The notes below the pieces were generated by a model. That model had not been told where the DNA came from, searched no databases, and saw only the letters and a program-made list of their open reading frames with translations. DNA of 23,673 nucleotides. Origin: Planctomycetota bacterium. Its GTDB lineage: Bacteria > Planctomycetota > Phycisphaerae > UBA1845. The DNA is taken from the NCBI GenBank assembly GCA_024278775.1, contig JAJRSP010000037.1, positions 1-23,673 of the forward strand. Reading direction: 5' to 3'. How positions within the stretch are numbered: position 1 is the first letter of the stretch; each line of letters begins with the position of its first letter. Shown here piece after piece: positions 22,895 to 23,673 of this stretch. The translations under genes were made by a program, and so were the position numbers.

Positions 22895-23389
22895 TTACTT
22901 ATGGCCGCTTTTACCCGAACCCTTGGTATCGCACCCCTTGGATGGGGTCGCACACGACCACGACGACTGCATCAGCTTGGTGTAGTTTTCCGTATGACGG
23001 GCACAGGCCTTGTTCAGGGCGTCCATATTGGTGCCGAAAGCCGTGATCGCGGCATCGAAAGCCTTTTGTGCGTTTTTGGCGAAATCGCCGTTGTCGGTCG
23101 TGGGTATGGTCGTGACGGCCGTCTTGGCCGCCTTCATGCCGGCACCGAAGGTCGCGTCCACCGTGTCGTTGAAGGTGTCGACGCTCTGCTTCATGAAGGG
23201 AATCCACTGGGTGCTGGCGTTTTGGAAGCCGAATCCGCAAGCGTCGAAGGGGAGCGCCGTCTTGGTCGTGTCGCCGAAGGACTTAAACCAACTCTCCTGG
23301 TTGCGACGACAGGCATCCATCGTCGAACGGAACGATTCATTCATGCTGTCGAACATCTTGGTCATTGTGTCTTGGGTTTCGGCTACCAT
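22895..23389 (-). CDS. Phasin-like granule protein
   Basis: 164 aa, almost entirely amphipathic helix, with phasin-like stretches: MTKMFDSMNESFRSTMDACR, FMKQSVDTFNDTVDATFGAG and AFDAAITAFGTNMDALNKAC. No signal peptide. Such proteins coat polyhydroxyalkanoate granules and control their size. Family assignment rests on composition and on its location directly upstream of phaA. Five cysteines (27, 51, 129, 146, 153) and a Lys/Gly/Ser-rich tail are unusual for a phasin. GAGG lies 5 nt before the ATG. It has its own strong promoter with a candidate operator, consistent with the high and regulated expression typical of phasins. Confidence 0.8.
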   Translation of the reverse strand: MVAETQDTMTKMFDSMNESFRSTMDACRRNQESWFKSFGDTTKTALPFDACGFGFQNASTQWIPFMKQSVDTFNDTVDATFGAGMKAAKTAVTTIPTTDNGDFAKNAQKAFDAAITAFGTNMDALNKACARHTENYTKLMQSSWSCATPSKGCDTKGSGKSGHK

Positions 23390-23474
23390 GATTGCCTCGC
23401 TTATGAGCTTATAGGTCCTTTTTTTCCTTCCAACAGGTCCGCGCCACAGTGGTCAGGGACCATTCCAGTAATGA

Positions 23475-23502
23475 AGTATACCTAATTGTGCGATTGCGTC
23501 AA
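23475..23502 (-). promoter_or_regulatory. Strong sigma70-type promoter of the phasin gene
   Basis: On the minus strand: -35 TTGACG (23497-23502), 16-bp spacer, -10 TATACT (23475-23480). Each hexamer matches consensus at five of six positions. The start site would be near 23468, giving a leader of about 80 nt before the ATG at 23389. The whole region is AT-rich compared with the genes. Confidence 0.75.
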
Positions 23503-23523
23503 GCTATTTTTATGCAATCGCAC
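23488..23523. promoter_or_regulatory. Perfect 10-bp inverted repeat on the phasin promoter (candidate operator)
   Basis: GTGCGATTGC (23488-23497) and GCAATCGCAC (23514-23523) are perfectly inverted with 16 bp between. The left arm lies in the promoter spacer and touches the -35; the right arm lies upstream of the -35. A dimeric regulator bound here would block RNA polymerase. The PhaR-type repressor of other PHA systems is a candidate by analogy only. Confidence 0.6.
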
Positions 23524-23589
23524 GATAATAATCGTCTGATCGTAAACGTTTGTTTAGTAAATAGTTAAATCGTTTCGTGTTCGATTTCG

Positions 23590-23618
23590 TTGACATTGAG
23601 CCGCGTTTGCACTACGAT
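23590..23618 (+). promoter_or_regulatory. Near-consensus sigma70 promoter pointing out of the window
   Basis: TTGACA (23590-23595), a 17-bp spacer, and TACGAT (23613-23618): a full -35 match and four of six at -10. The start site would be near 23625. It is divergent from the phasin promoter. Confidence 0.65.
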
Positions 23619-23663
23619 GCGGCCGTTCTTACGAGTAGAAAAAAGCGGTGACTGGGTATCCAC

Positions 23664-23673
23664 ATGACTGAGC
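23664..23673 (+). CDS. Possible start of a divergent gene, cut by the window edge
   Basis: An ATG at 23664 (MTE) lies about 40 nt after the predicted start site of the rightward promoter. No good ribosome binding site is visible, and only three codons are in the window, so this is speculative. A PHA regulator would be a natural neighbour, but nothing in the sequence shows it. Confidence 0.2.

Overview
The window suggests a free-living Gram-negative bacterium of moderately high GC, most likely a planctomycete (Planctomycetota, perhaps Phycisphaerae-like). This is inferred from two things: the MoxR / DUF58 / BatA-like / giant VWA gene set next to a carboxypeptidase-regulatory-domain plus TlpA-thioredoxin protein, and a class III (PhaE-PhaC) polyhydroxyalkanoate system. 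No rRNA, tRNA, phage or transposase gene was seen, so the taxonomy is an inference only.

Left block (about 1-12277, all minus strand, read right to left). An apparent eight-gene operon runs from a membrane-anchored coiled-coil protein (start 12277) through an NHL-repeat lipoprotein, a 1047-aa two-VWA membrane protein, a MoxR AAA+ ATPase, a DUF58 protein, a BatA-like VWA protein and a small membrane protein to a Gfo/Idh/MocA-like protein. MoxR ATPases are thought to act as chaperones or remodelers working with VWA/DUF58 partners, so the set looks like one cell-envelope machine. Two junctions are ATGA overlaps. The operon is interrupted by two non-coding insertions: a pair of REP-like palindromes (5101-5186), and a 355-bp spacer (3830-4184) with decayed palindromes around a short 16-bp tandem array.

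Middle block (12278-17661, plus strand). Diverging from the first block are a modular secreted TlpA-like protein translationally coupled to a TPR-like protein, and then a UbiD-family decarboxylase translationally coupled to a small lipoprotein. A strong intrinsic terminator, possibly the end of a small RNA, lies at 17790-17847 in the convergent gap.

Right block (18058-23389, minus strand). This is a complete poly(3-hydroxybutyrate)-type cluster: phasin-like protein, thiolase (phaA), short PhaE, class III PhaC (ATGA-coupled to phaE), an unusual second SDR, and a PhaB/FabG-type reductase. Together they take acetyl-CoA to acetoacetyl-CoA, to (R)-3-hydroxybutyryl-CoA, to polymer, with the phasin coating the granules. 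The phasin has a strong sigma70-type promoter whose -35/spacer region is overlapped by one arm of a perfect 10-bp inverted repeat, a candidate operator. A second near-consensus promoter points rightward out of the window.
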